Source: a virus. From it: a DNA stretch of 38,342 nucleotides. The notes below the pieces were generated by a model that saw nothing but the letters and a program-made list of their open reading frames with translations, searched no databases and was not told the DNA's origin. Location: the IMG/VR virus record IMGVR_UViG_3300037041_000125, positions 1 through 38,342 of that record, one strand, 5' to 3'. Position numbers and translations under genes: made by a program. Numbering within the stretch: the stretch's first letter is position 1; every line of letters begins with the position of its first letter. Below are positions 1 to 7,614 of this stretch, one piece after another.

Positions 1-1
1 C

Positions 2-1471
2 TTCGACAACAAGGCACGGGCTACTGGCCTGAAGGTGCTTGAGTTCAATATGCGAAGTGACAACATTGAAGACTTACCGTTTAAGGTAGGCACTGAGTTG
101 ACACAAGACCAACTGCCCAAGCTGAAGCAGTACAACGCACATGATGTGTCCCAGACCAAGAAGTTCTACTTCAAGACGCTGGACATGATTCGGTTCCGTG
201 AAGAACTGACCGTCAAGTATGGTCGTGACTTCATGAACCACAACGACACCAAGATCGGTAAAGACTACTTCATTATGAAGTTAGAGGAAGCTGGTGTTTC
301 GACTTATGAGTATGGTCCGATGGGGCGCACACCCAAGCAGAGCAAGCGTTCCAGCATTGCGCTTAGAGATGCCATCCTGCCGTGGATCGACTTCCAGCAG
401 CCTGAGTTCACTCGTATCTTGAACTGGCTCAAGGGTCAGACCATTACTGAAACTAAGGGGATTTTCAATGAAGTTACAGCTACTGTTAACGGGTTTAAGT
501 TTGTGTTTGGGCTTGGTGGCATTCATGGGTCTATTGAATCCGAGATTATCCACTCGGATGAAAGAACTGTTATTGTGGATTTGGATGTCAGCTCTTATTA
601 TCCAAATCTTGCAATTGTTAACGGCTTTCACCCGGCACATTTAGGCGAGACATTCTGCTTAATCTACAAAGACTTGTACGAGCAGCGCAAGAGTTACGCC
701 AAGGGTAGTGCAGAGAACGCCATGCTGAAGCTGGCGCTCAACGGTACATACGGCGACAGCAATAACAAGTTCAGCGTGTTCTATGACCCTCTGTTCACCA
801 TGAGCATCACGCTCAACGGTCAACTGCTTCTGTGCCTACTGGCTGAAGGGTTGATGCACATTGAAGGCTTGAAGCTGATACAGGTGAACACCGATGGTCT
901 GACTGTCAGTGTTCCAAGGGCTAACAAGTGGCTGATCGACATTGCCCGAGTAGCTTGGCAGGATCGCACCGGGTTACAGCTTGAAGAAGCCATTTACAAG
1001 ACCATGATGATCCGGGATGTAAATAACTATATCGCTGTATACGAGGATGGGCGTATAAAACGCAAAGGCGCATACGAGCATGACCTAGAGTGGCATCAAA
1101 ACGCTGGTGGCATGGTCATTGCCAAGGTTGCCGAGAAGGTACTGATTGACGATGCACCCATTCGTGAGACTGTGGAGAACTGGCCTGACAAGATGGACTT
1201 TATGCTGCGTACCAAGGTTCCCCGGTCCAGTCACCTTGCATGGGGTGAAACGAAGGTGCAGAACATCTGTCGGTATTACATTGCCAAGGAGGGTAAACCC
1301 TTGATGAAGTGGATGCCACCCCTTGCCAAGAACCCACTCAAGTGGCGTCCGATTGGTATTGAGTCTGGGTGGAATGTTCAAGTATGTAACGACATCAGGG
1401 ATGCAACATTGCCTGTCGATTTCGACTATTACATCCAAGAGATTGAAAAACTTACATTGGGCCTAGCATGA
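2..1471 (+). CDS. Family B DNA polymerase, C-terminal part (5' end cut by window)
   Basis: This is the 3' part of the replicative DNA polymerase. The reading frame is open from base 2 with no start of its own. Exonuclease motif III is visible as YNAHDV near base 131. Motif A is DVSSYYPNL (Asp at about base 584), motif B is KLALNGTYG (about 728), and motif C is VNTDGL (about 887) in place of the classical YxDTDS. These are the hallmarks of family B polymerases, here of the short phage type. Exonuclease motifs I and II lie at the other end of the window (38031-38342), so both pieces belong to one gene. The stop overlaps the next start (ATGA), showing translational coupling. The metal-binding Asp of motifs A and C are present, so the enzyme should be active. 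Confidence 0.93.
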   Translation, partial: FDNKARATGLKVLEFNMRSDNIEDLPFKVGTELTQDQLPKLKQYNAHDVSQTKKFYFKTLDMIRFREELTVKYGRDFMNHNDTKIGKDYFIMKLEEAGVSTYEYGPMGRTPKQSKRSSIALRDAILPWIDFQQPEFTRILNWLKGQTITETKGIFNEVTATVNGFKFVFGLGGIHGSIESEIIHSDERTVIVDLDVSSYYPNLAIVNGFHPAHLGETFCLIYKDLYEQRKSYAKGSAENAMLKLALNGTYGDSNNKFSVFYDPLFTMSITLNGQLLLCLLAEGLMHIEGLKLIQVNTDGLTVSVPRANKWLIDIARVAWQDRTGLQLEEAIYKTMMIRDVNNYIAVYEDGRIKRKGAYEHDLEWHQNAGGMVIAKVAEKVLIDDAPIRETVENWPDKMDFMLRTKVPRSSHLAWGETKVQNICRYYIAKEGKPLMKWMPPLAKNPLKWRPIGIESGWNVQVCNDIRDATLPVDFDYYIQEIEKLTLGLA

Positions 1472-1656
1472 GCAATCCACTTGAAAAACTAGCTGCTGAA
1501 GCATTGACTGCATTGGAAACCTACAACCGTTACTACATTAAAACAGATCGGTATGCACACAGTACCGAATTGATTTATGAGTTGCGTGATGTTTTAAACC
1601 ATAAGCGTGAGCCATTGCGTGAATCACGCAGAACCGAGTTATTCAAAAATGAGTGA
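1468..1656 (+). CDS. Small hypothetical protein, 62 aa
   Basis: I do not recognise this family. The 62-aa product is charged and predicted helical, with no membrane segment. Its start overlaps the polymerase stop (ATGA) and its end overlaps the start of the nuclease gene by 8 bases, so it sits in a coupled operon between the polymerase and VRR-NUC. Its first residues (MSNPLEK) closely match those of the next protein (MSDPLEK), and the first 21 bases of the two genes differ at only two positions. That may reflect a duplicated translation start region. The coupling supports a real gene, but its function is unknown. Confidence 0.7.
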   Translation: MSNPLEKLAAEALTALETYNRYYIKTDRYAHSTELIYELRDVLNHKREPLRESRRTELFKNE

Positions 1657-1942
1657 TCCACTTGAAAAAGACATAGAGGCCAAGGTCTGCCTGTATGCAC
1701 GCGACAAGGGAATGCTGACCTACAAGTTCACCAGTCCCGCCCGTGCCGCTGTACCTGACCGACTGTTCATTGCACCCGATGGTCGTGTGTTCTTCTGCGA
1801 GTTCAAACGAGGTGGGAAGAAGCCCACACCAGCACAGGAGCGTGAGCATGGGAAGTTGCGCCAGCAGAACGTGCTTGTGTTTGTCGTGGACAACGTGGCT
1901 GACGGTAAGTTAATGATTGATGTAATGGGATGGTCAAAATGA
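1649..1942 (+). CDS. VRR-NUC domain nuclease
   Basis: A 97-aa stand-alone VRR-NUC protein of the PD-(D/E)XK nuclease superfamily. The core is visible as PDRLFIAPDG followed by FFCEFKRGGKKP, giving the catalytic D...ExK. After that come the typical Q-x-x-H/L helix (TPAQEREHGKLRQQ) and the strand VLVFVVDN. Phage VRR-NUC proteins of this size are thought to resolve branched replication or recombination intermediates. It sits between the polymerase and an SNF2 helicase, a common phage arrangement. I chose the internal ATG at 1649 (MSDPLEKDIEAK) because the upstream extension overlaps the previous gene and has no family similarity. The stop overlaps the helicase start. Confidence 0.9.
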   Translation: MSDPLEKDIEAKVCLYARDKGMLTYKFTSPARAAVPDRLFIAPDGRVFFCEFKRGGKKPTPAQEREHGKLRQQNVLVFVVDNVADGKLMIDVMGWSK

Positions 1943-3351
1943 AACTGCTTACTCCAAACTTACTACATGAGTACCAGCAAAAAGCTGTCAACTTCCAGTG
2001 CTCTCATCCCAACTCGATGCTGTGGCTGGACATGGGGCTGGGGAAGACTGTCATCACACTGACCACGATTGCCCACCTTATCAGGACTCAGTTCCTTGGT
2101 GCTGTCATCATCGTTGCCCCCATCCGGGTTATCCGTCTGGTGTGGCGACAAGAAGCTGCGAAGTGGGAGCACACCAAGCACCTTAGATTCAGCATGATTA
2201 CAGGCACTAAAGATCAGCGCACCCGTGCTTTACTTCGTCCTGCTGACGTTTATCTGGTGAATTACGAAAACCTGAAGTGGTTAGCGGAGACGCTTCAGAC
2301 CTACTTCATCAAGAAGGACAGACCCCTCCCCTTCAACGGCATCGTGTGGGACGAGATCAGCAAGATGAAAAACTCTGCGACTGATCGGGTGAAGGCCACC
2401 AAGAAGATTCTGGATCACTTCGTCTGGTCTACCGGGTTGACGGGTACACCAGCCAGCAACGGCTACAAAGACCTACATGGTCAGTTTCTGGTGATCGACA
2501 AGGGGGAGCGACTAGGTGTGTCCAAGACTGCGTTCAGGACACGGTTCTACCGCAAGATTGGTCCGTACAAGGAAATTGCATATGATGACACCGAGGACAC
2601 GATCAAAAAGCTGATTGGTGACATCACGCTTGAGATGTCTGCTGAGGACTACAACCCGCTGCCTGATCTGATTGTCAACAACGTCGAGATTGAAATGCCT
2701 CTAGGTCTGCGTGCTCGGTATGACCTGATGGAAAAGGAATTCTTCTTACGCTTGGACAGTGGCGCTGAAGTTGAGGTGTTTAACCAAGCCTCACTGACTA
2801 ACAAGTGTCTCCAGTTCAGCAACGGCGCTATGTACCCGGTGGCAGGGATGCCCATGTGGGAACCGATCCATGACCTCAAGCTGGAGGCACTGGAGGAAAT
2901 TATTGACGAGGCCAACGGTAGCCCTGTGCTGTGCTCGTATGCCTATCGGTCTGACGCTGAACGGATCATGACCAAGTTTAAACACTTGCGCCCGATTAAC
3001 CTGACCGAGTGTAAGTCTGAGGCAAGTTTGATTAACGCCATGCACCGATGGAAGACCAATGACTGTTTACTGATGATCGGTCATCCTGCTTCAATGGGCC
3101 ACGGCATTGACGGGCTTCAAGCCAACGGACACATCGTAGTCTGGTACGGGCTTAACTGGAGCCTTGACCTGTACGAGCAGATGAACGCACGGGTTCGCAG
3201 GCAGGGTCAGGGTGTGCCAGTGATCTGTCACAGGATCATGATGCAGGACACACTTGACCAAGCACAGGGGATTGCACTCGATGCCAAAGCAGAAAACCAG
3301 AGTAGTTTGAGAAATGCGATAAAAGAATACCGACAGGCTAGAAAGCTGTGA
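1939..3351 (+). CDS. SNF2/DEAD-like helicase
   Basis: A superfamily 2 helicase of the compact phage SNF2 type, about 470 aa. Visible motifs are Walker A (DMGLGKT, residues 31-37), motif Ia region (VAPIRV), motif II (WDEISKMKNS, about 137-146), motif III (TGTPASN, about 168-174), and near the C-terminus the arginine-finger motif VI (ARVRRQGQG). Such proteins remodel protein-DNA complexes or branched DNA during replication and recombination. The start at 1939 overlaps the VRR-NUC stop in the ATGA manner, with a GGGATGG stretch upstream. An in-frame ATG at 1930 would add three residues. It is the last gene before a short gap that carries a possible promoter. Confidence 0.92.
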   Translation: MKLLTPNLLHEYQQKAVNFQCSHPNSMLWLDMGLGKTVITLTTIAHLIRTQFLGAVIIVAPIRVIRLVWRQEAAKWEHTKHLRFSMITGTKDQRTRALLRPADVYLVNYENLKWLAETLQTYFIKKDRPLPFNGIVWDEISKMKNSATDRVKATKKILDHFVWSTGLTGTPASNGYKDLHGQFLVIDKGERLGVSKTAFRTRFYRKIGPYKEIAYDDTEDTIKKLIGDITLEMSAEDYNPLPDLIVNNVEIEMPLGLRARYDLMEKEFFLRLDSGAEVEVFNQASLTNKCLQFSNGAMYPVAGMPMWEPIHDLKLEALEEIIDEANGSPVLCSYAYRSDAERIMTKFKHLRPINLTECKSEASLINAMHRWKTNDCLLMIGHPASMGHGIDGLQANGHIVVWYGLNWSLDLYEQMNARVRRQGQGVPVICHRIMMQDTLDQAQGIALDAKAENQSSLRNAIKEYRQARKL

Positions 3352-3386
3352 TACACTGTTGTACACCGTAACCAAAAGGAAATGTA
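3350..3386 (+). promoter_or_regulatory. Possible extended -10 promoter and RBS before the 63-aa gene
   Basis: TGATACACT reads as an extended -10 (TGn + TACACT), but no convincing -35 is present. An AAAGGA ribosome-binding site follows at 3375-3380, 6 bases before the ATG. The string GATACACTGT recurs on the minus strand at 35222-35213, upstream of the primase gene. Confidence 0.35.
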
Positions 3387-3578
3387 ATGTTTAATAAATT
3401 GATTGAAATGTTCAGAGCACCCAGTGCTGAAGTGTTGGCCTTGAGGGAACTAGAACAAGCTGAACGCAGCTTGCTAGAAGCCCAGACAAGCCAAGAATAC
3501 GCTAAACGTATGGCTGAGTACCACAATGACCGCATCAAACGCCTCACAGCTTATCTGCATATCGGGGGAGCAAAATGA
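3387..3578 (+). CDS. Small hypothetical protein, 63 aa, coiled-coil-like
   Basis: An unrecognised protein of 63 aa. Residues about 13-55 are rich in Glu, Leu, Ala and Arg with heptad-like spacing (EVLALRELEQAERSLLEAQ), suggesting one long amphipathic helix or coiled coil. It has a good ribosome-binding site (AAAGGA) and its stop overlaps the next start (ATGA). It is the first gene after a 35-base gap and probably heads a small-gene transcription unit. Function unknown. Confidence 0.75.
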   Translation: MFNKLIEMFRAPSAEVLALRELEQAERSLLEAQTSQEYAKRMAEYHNDRIKRLTAYLHIGGAK

Positions 3579-3871
3579 CCAAGCCTATCGACAAGACTGT
3601 TCGCACTGTTGCTGAACGCACACGCACCATCCTGCGTGAGAATCGCCAGAGCCTGAGCCATGTGTTGCCGCCACTGAGCGATAAGAACCCTAAACGATAT
3701 GTAAGCGGTGGCGCTGTACTGATGCCCAAGTTGCCCGGTGCAGCACTGCCTAACAAATCCAATATTTGGGATCGCACCACTTATCGTACTGGTGACGGTG
3801 AGGTGTTCCAGCAAATGCGTCCGGGTGCTGATGACCACTTGAAGATGAAGTCACGGGGATTTTCGGTATGA
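3575..3871 (+). CDS. Hypothetical protein, 98 aa
   Basis: An unrecognised 98-aa protein. The N-terminal 35 residues are basic and helical (KTVRTVAERTRTILRENRQ). The remainder is Pro/Gly-rich and probably extended. There is no membrane segment or metal motif. It is coupled by ATGA overlaps both to the 63-aa gene before it and to the ribbon-helix-helix-like gene after it, which supports expression. Function unknown. Confidence 0.75.
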   Translation: MTKPIDKTVRTVAERTRTILRENRQSLSHVLPPLSDKNPKRYVSGGAVLMPKLPGAALPNKSNIWDRTTYRTGDGEVFQQMRPGADDHLKMKSRGFSV

Positions 3872-4044
3872 GCACGAAACGAATCACTGTAAGTGTGAAC
3901 CAAGATGTTGACTTGATACGCGAGACCTTAGCCAATCACACAGGTATACGAATGAGCTACATCCAAATCTTCAACTACTTGATTCACTTCTACATCAAGC
4001 ACTCGAATGAGCCGCGTACTGCGTGGACGGGGATAAAAAAATGA
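3868..4044 (+). CDS. Ribbon-helix-helix-like small DNA-binding protein, 58 aa
   Basis: This short gene starts inside the preceding stop (ATGA). The product begins with a basic beta-strand-like segment (KRITVSVN), then a helix (DVDLIRETLANHTG), a turn, and a second helix (MSYIQIFNYLIHFYIK). That is the strand-helix-helix order of Arc/MetJ-type repressors, usually 45-60 aa. The assignment rests on pattern only. The gene ends in ATA AAA AAA TGA. The A-AAA-AAA heptamer sits in the frame that permits a -1 shift into the following winged-helix gene, so a fused product is conceivable. The next start codon overlaps its stop. Confidence 0.65.
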   Translation: MSTKRITVSVNQDVDLIRETLANHTGIRMSYIQIFNYLIHFYIKHSNEPRTAWTGIKK

Positions 4045-4376
4045 ACTACACACCACAAACACGTTGGGTCGGGGGTCACTACCCCGGTGCTTTGCCCGCG
4101 CACTTGCACCACGTTGATGTTGAGCAAAGGATTCGTAACCGAGCGTTTCGGCCCCCAGTGCGGGTGCAGGCCAGCCCAGCAAGGACGCGGATATTCGCCG
4201 CAGTTTGCACACACGGCCCGGTAAGCCTTGCACAACTATCCTCACTACTCGACAGGAACTCCAGCACGATGTATGCCCGTTTACGATCCCTTGAGAGGCT
4301 GGGTTTAGTGACGAAGGAGTCGTGCAAAGGAGAGCACAACAACCGCCGATCCATGTACTACTCCGGGGTTAAATAA
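4041..4376 (+). CDS. Winged helix-turn-helix transcriptional regulator, 111 aa
   Basis: The C-terminal half is a clear winged helix. Its parts are a first helix (TRIFAAVCTHG), then SLAQLSSLLDRN, the recognition helix SSTMYARLRSLERLG, and a wing (LVTKESCKGEHNNRR...YYSG). This resembles MarR/IclR-type DNA-binding domains. The N-terminal ~50 residues are unrelated and Pro/Arg-rich. I chose ATG 4041 because it has a purine-rich ribosome site (ACGGGGAT) and overlaps the preceding stop; a GTG at 4023 is possible. It is probably a phage regulator acting on early or late promoters, an inference from fold and position. Confidence 0.8.
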   Translation: MNYTPQTRWVGGHYPGALPAHLHHVDVEQRIRNRAFRPPVRVQASPARTRIFAAVCTHGPVSLAQLSSLLDRNSSTMYARLRSLERLGLVTKESCKGEHNNRRSMYYSGVK

Positions 4377-4468
4377 TGTGGCCCTTTCCGTTAACACTAC
4401 CCGTGAAGCAGCTCAATGCTCCTTTGCCTAAGTTCAACCCTAACAACTTTGAGGATGCACCGCTATGA
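4376..4468 (+). CDS. Microprotein, 30 aa
   Basis: A tiny gene that fills the gap exactly. Its ATG overlaps the previous stop (TAATG), with GGGG 8-9 bases upstream. Its TGA overlaps the ATG of the next gene. The product is proline-rich (MWPFPLTLPVKQLNAPLPKF...). Double coupling and the purine-rich site argue for translation, but I recognise no family. It may act mainly to couple translation of the next gene. Confidence 0.5.
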   Translation: MWPFPLTLPVKQLNAPLPKFNPNNFEDAPL

Positions 4469-5325
4469 AAACACCAGAGCAGGAGCCTACTTACAAAGTC
4501 ACTGTAGTGGATGACCAGCACCCCAACGGGATACCTTTGGAGCAGTGGACACCTGAAGACATGGCATATCGTCCCGGTGCATTGGTACGGACTGAGCCTG
4601 ACCCTACACCTAAGCAACTAGCTGCGCTTGGCTGGCAGTCTATTGAGTGTCCATTTTGCGGCACTTCAGGCGCCCAAGCGTTTCCGAAGCCAGAACAGGC
4701 GCTTGCAGAATTTGTAGCAGAACCGCGAACTGAAGAAGACATTAAGACATTCGGTTTTATGGGCAAGGAACCAGAGTGCGATTGGGAAGGCATAGCAGCA
4801 GATCAGGCTATGACGATTGCGCTGATGAAGTCGGAGCAGGAACCTGTGGCTTGGGTTGACTTAGAGACAAGTTCAATATATTCCGTTGGTTCGCACGATA
4901 AATTTGGTTCTGGGGATATACCTCTCTATATTGCCCCACCAAAGCGCGAGTTGAAATCAACGGCAGACATGATGATGGAGTTGGCTGACCGATTGGGTGA
5001 GTTGCCTGATGACGTAGACCCCCGAGCTTGGGAGCACTTGTTGGTGTATGCACCAAAGCGCCATCCGCTGACGGATGAGCAGATCATCGCCATTCGTGTG
5101 GCAACACCGACCTTGCCTGTGAAGTGGGGAAACACGGTTCCATTCGCCCGAGCCGTTCTTGCCGCTGATGCCTCACCAAAGCGCAAGTGGGTTGAACTGA
5201 CGGATAGAAAGATAGACGCAGTAACAAAAGTGCAATGGGGAGGATCGTCGGGCCAGCCGCTTGCCGCGCACCGAGCGTATGCCAGAGCCGTTGAAACAGA
5301 ACTGAAGGAACTCAATCATGACTAA
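4465..5325 (+). CDS. Hypothetical phage protein with CxxC motif, 286 aa
   Basis: A modular 286-aa protein. It has an N-terminal charged region, an isolated zinc-knuckle-like CPFCG near residue 63, a middle module with EPVAW...PLYIAPPKRE (about 126-163), and a C-terminal module (RKWVELTDRKIDAV). The EPVAW...PLYxAPP and W-x-x-LTD blocks are familiar in variable small phage proteins of Burkholderiales and enterobacteria, where they appear as shuffled units of unknown role. The start overlaps the 30-aa gene. GAGGA lies upstream. The stop overlaps the next start by 8 bases. Function unknown. Confidence 0.8.
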   Translation: MKTPEQEPTYKVTVVDDQHPNGIPLEQWTPEDMAYRPGALVRTEPDPTPKQLAALGWQSIECPFCGTSGAQAFPKPEQALAEFVAEPRTEEDIKTFGFMGKEPECDWEGIAADQAMTIALMKSEQEPVAWVDLETSSIYSVGSHDKFGSGDIPLYIAPPKRELKSTADMMMELADRLGELPDDVDPRAWEHLLVYAPKRHPLTDEQIIAIRVATPTLPVKWGNTVPFARAVLAADASPKRKWVELTDRKIDAVTKVQWGGSSGQPLAAHRAYARAVETELKELNHD

Positions 5326-5512
5326 AGACGATGCATTCAAGCTAGGTTATGACGCTGGTGTGCTTGAAACACAGCTAGACCAAGCCAAAGAGCGCAACTT
5401 CTGCCCACGCTGCGGTAAGCGGCTTATGAGTGCGCTTGGTCCGGTCAGTCTTCACACTTGTTGCCCACCACAAGGACGAACATTCGATGACTACGGAAAC
5501 AAAATCGTATGA
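5318..5512 (+). CDS. Small zinc-ribbon-like protein, 64 aa
   Basis: A 64-aa protein with CPRCGKR at about residues 29-35 and a second cysteine/histidine cluster (HTCCPP) about 18 residues later, consistent with one zinc-binding ribbon. It has a good AAGGA site 8 bases before its ATG, and its start lies inside the end of the previous gene. The family is not known to me. Small zinc-ribbon proteins in phage early regions often bind nucleic acid or host proteins, but nothing here shows which. Confidence 0.75.
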   Translation: MTKDDAFKLGYDAGVLETQLDQAKERNFCPRCGKRLMSALGPVSLHTCCPPQGRTFDDYGNKIV

Positions 5513-5718
5513 CCCCCGAGTACAAGCTAACAGCCTACGGCGCTGCGGTAGTCGCTCCAAGCTGTCACTGGATAAAGATCGACGAATACACCCCTCGTGG
5601 CGTCTCAATGTGGCTCATCAACAAGCGGTCAGGCGTGGCTCAAAAAGGCCAGCACACAACGGACGATAAGTTTTTCGATTACTGGTTCCCGTTGCCCACA
5701 TTCAGGAAAGAAAAATGA
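5509..5718 (+). CDS. Small hypothetical protein, 69 aa
   Basis: An unrecognised 69-aa protein. It is aromatic-rich with a mixed strand pattern and no obvious motif. It is coupled by ATGA to the previous gene and overlaps the next start at its own stop. Its place in an unbroken chain of overlapping genes is the main support. Confidence 0.65.
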   Translation: MTPEYKLTAYGAAVVAPSCHWIKIDEYTPRGVSMWLINKRSGVAQKGQHTTDDKFFDYWFPLPTFRKEK

Positions 5719-6185
5719 GATTAAAAACTTACTCGATGCTGGACGCTATGCTTGCCAGCCCCACCGAGCCGATGAGCGAGAAGCAACGCCGACACCAGTT
5801 GACGCGAATGTGGGAGGGATTGATTGCTATGGAAACGTCACCCGAACCCACTCGTGATGACTGGGCGGTGTGCTCTGATGCTGTAAACCTGATGGAGACC
5901 CTGATAGAACTGGGCCACGTCGAGGACACCAATAATTTATTGTTCGACGCCATGAGCACTTTGGCGCAAGCTGGTAAACGTAGCTTTGACGGCAAACCAA
6001 TTCGATTGTGTGGTGTTGGTATACAGGCGGTGCGGGCTATCTTGGAAGACTACGCGATGGTGCTTGAGTCGCTGCCTGCCAGGACCATGATTCACTGCCA
6101 CCGCCTGACTGAGAAACGGCTACACAAGATACTGGATGGGAAACCCCGTTCACACGATATTCAATTAACCAAGGAGATGAAATGA
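5715..6185 (+). CDS. Conserved phage hypothetical protein, 156 aa
   Basis: A largely helical 156-aa protein. Its layout (MRLKTYSMLDAML..., DDWAVCSDAVNLMETL, IQAVRAILEDYAMVLESLP, MIHCHRLTEKR) matches a conserved hypothetical protein I recall from phages of Pseudomonas and Burkholderiales, with no assigned function. It has a good AGGAAAG ribosome site. Its stop overlaps the DUF3310 start. The absence of membrane segments suggests a soluble cytoplasmic early protein. Confidence 0.8.
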   Translation: MRLKTYSMLDAMLASPTEPMSEKQRRHQLTRMWEGLIAMETSPEPTRDDWAVCSDAVNLMETLIELGHVEDTNNLLFDAMSTLAQAGKRSFDGKPIRLCGVGIQAVRAILEDYAMVLESLPARTMIHCHRLTEKRLHKILDGKPRSHDIQLTKEMK

Positions 6186-6424
6186 GTGCAAATGAGTTAC
6201 AAGTCGGTGGAGATCATTACAAGAACAAGAAGGTGCAGCCTTGGGATGCAATGGAGTCATGGATGAGTCCAGAACAGTTTGAAGGCTTCCTGCGTGGCAA
6301 CGTCATCAAGTACATTGCTCGGTACAAGGACAAGGATGGTCTCAAAGATGTGCAGAAAGCACGCCACTACCTCGACAAGCTGCTGGAGTGCTTGGAAGCT
6401 CGATCAGGGCTTCGCAACGAGTAG
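6182..6424 (+). CDS. DUF3310 family protein (SaV-like)
   Basis: An 80-aa DUF3310 protein. The diagnostic order is the N-terminal VGGDHYKNKKVQPWD, then FEGFLRGNVIKYIARYKDKDG, then KARHYLDKLLE. Members are common in phages and are sometimes labelled nucleotide-kinase-like because larger homologues are fused to such domains. A direct activity is unproven. A strong AAGGAGAT site precedes the start. It is the last rightward gene of this block. Its end overlaps the convergent holin gene by 21 bases, with no terminator visible between them. Confidence 0.9.
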   Translation: MSANELQVGGDHYKNKKVQPWDAMESWMSPEQFEGFLRGNVIKYIARYKDKDGLKDVQKARHYLDKLLECLEARSGLRNE

Positions 6425-6919
6425 TTCAGTCTTCATAGCCGATCCGTTTGTCGTGCCGTACCAGTAACTAAGGACGAGCATGGCAACGGCATCCATCAAA
6501 CCCAGTACACGACCCACCACCAATGGGTCAGTACCCTCGGGATAACCCTTAAACAGCACCATACACTCTGTGCCAAGGGTAATAGATAGCAGCAGCAGGC
6601 TTAACCAGAACAAGGGCTTTTGAGTACCGCCTGACACGTTGGCTGTGCGTGCTGAGTCACGATCCTTGAAGCTGAGTTCAGCGTACTTGAACCCACGTTC
6701 CTTCTCGTTGTTCTGATACTCCAGTTCGAGTTCACGCAGCTTGCCAATCTGCTCTGGTGTCATCTGTCCAGTTAAGATAATATCGCTTATCTTATCTTTT
6801 GTGGCATCGGACACGCCCAACAATTCCCCAACGGATGCCACGGCGACTGCACCGAGAGGCCCGAACAGGGCTGCGGCAACCGTTGGGGCCACTGACTTAA
6901 GGGTAGCCAGCCAGTCCAT
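6404..6919 (-). CDS. GTA-type 3-TM holin
   Basis: A 171-aa protein resembling the three-TM holin family described for gene transfer agent release. It has an N-terminal hydrophobic segment (AAALFGPLGAVAVASVGELL), a charged linker with the family-typical KDRDSARTAN, then two membrane segments (LFWLSLLLLSITLG and LGLMDAVAMLVLSYWYG). It would form lesions in the inner membrane so that the lysozyme reaches the peptidoglycan. ATG 6919 overlaps the lysozyme stop (TAATG), so I prefer it to a TTG at 6928. It is the last gene of the late block. Confidence 0.82.
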   Translation of the reverse strand: MDWLATLKSVAPTVAAALFGPLGAVAVASVGELLGVSDATKDKISDIILTGQMTPEQIGKLRELELEYQNNEKERGFKYAELSFKDRDSARTANVSGGTQKPLFWLSLLLLSITLGTECMVLFKGYPEGTDPLVVGRVLGLMDAVAMLVLSYWYGTTNGSAMKTELLVAKP

Positions 6920-7344
6920 TATTGCCAAACCCCAGTACGCATTTGTTTGGCGAGGCGTTCACATCGTGCGGGTGTCTGACTGTGCCATTTGCTGAGAATC
7001 ATGTTCTCTGCGGCTTTGTCGTAATTGCCACCTTGGATCAGAGCGAGTGTGTTCTTGAAGGCCAGCAGACCCTCTGTACCCAACTGGAACGCCATGTTAA
7101 TCAGGACGTTGAGCCTGATCTGGTCTAAGTCCTTGACCCAAGGCAGGGCTGCAAAGACTTCGGCGGTCTTACGCTTGATGTCGTTGTTCAGCAAGTATGC
7201 CGATTCTTCTGGGGTAATGCCACCGTTACGGCGCTTGTCTATGAGCCTGCCAACACCGATAGTTAAATAACCAAGGCTGTCAGGGTAAGCCGATAAGACT
7301 TCACCCTCATCCCTGCGAAGTTGCTCGTTAAGGCTTGTAACCAT
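6919..7344 (-). CDS. Phage lysozyme (endolysin), T4-type GH24
   Basis: A 141-aa muramidase that cleaves the glycan strand of peptidoglycan. The catalytic triad of T4-type lysozyme is visible as Glu13 (RRDEGE), Asp22 (YPDSLGY) and Thr28 (LTIGVG). Downstream are the usual helical blocks (LNVLINMAFQLG, FKNTLALI, SKWHSQTPARCERLAKQM). No signal peptide or signal-anchor is visible, so export should depend on a holin. It lies between a one-TM protein and the 3-TM holin, forming the lysis cassette at the end of the late operon. Confidence 0.93.
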   Translation of the reverse strand: MVTSLNEQLRRDEGEVLSAYPDSLGYLTIGVGRLIDKRRNGGITPEESAYLLNNDIKRKTAEVFAALPWVKDLDQIRLNVLINMAFQLGTEGLLAFKNTLALIQGGNYDKAAENMILSKWHSQTPARCERLAKQMRTGVWQ

Positions 7345-7576
7345 GATTCGTAGCCCATCCCAGAACGATGTAACCGAGACCCACCATACCAGCCCAAATC
7401 AGACTGAGTAGGGTTTTCTCAATCACGGTTTTTCTAAACTCTAATTTCTGCCCCTCGACTTGAATTGCCAGACGAACCCACCGTTGTTCTTCCTCTGATA
7501 ACCCTGTGTCGGTACTTCGGATTCGGATCGCTGCTGCTATTTCTGCTGCAAATTCGGCACGTTCATCTGGTGTCAT
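7328..7576 (-). CDS. One-TM small protein, lysis-cassette member (holin-like or accessory)
   Basis: An 82-aa protein with a charged N-terminal helix (SEEEQRWVRLAIQVEGQKLEFRK) and one membrane segment near the C-terminus (LLSLIWAGMVGLGYIVLGW). It overlaps the lysozyme start by 17 bases. Similar proteins sit beside endolysins in many phages and are often called putative holins, but one TM also fits an accessory or anchor role. ATG 7576 is chosen over a TTG at 7588; neither has a strong ribosome site. Confidence 0.7.
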   Translation of the reverse strand: MTPDERAEFAAEIAAAIRIRSTDTGLSEEEQRWVRLAIQVEGQKLEFRKTVIEKTLLSLIWAGMVGLGYIVLGWATNHGYKP

Positions 7577-7614
7577 GATGTGGGTCAATTAGTGATTTTT
7601 GACATTTTAGACTA

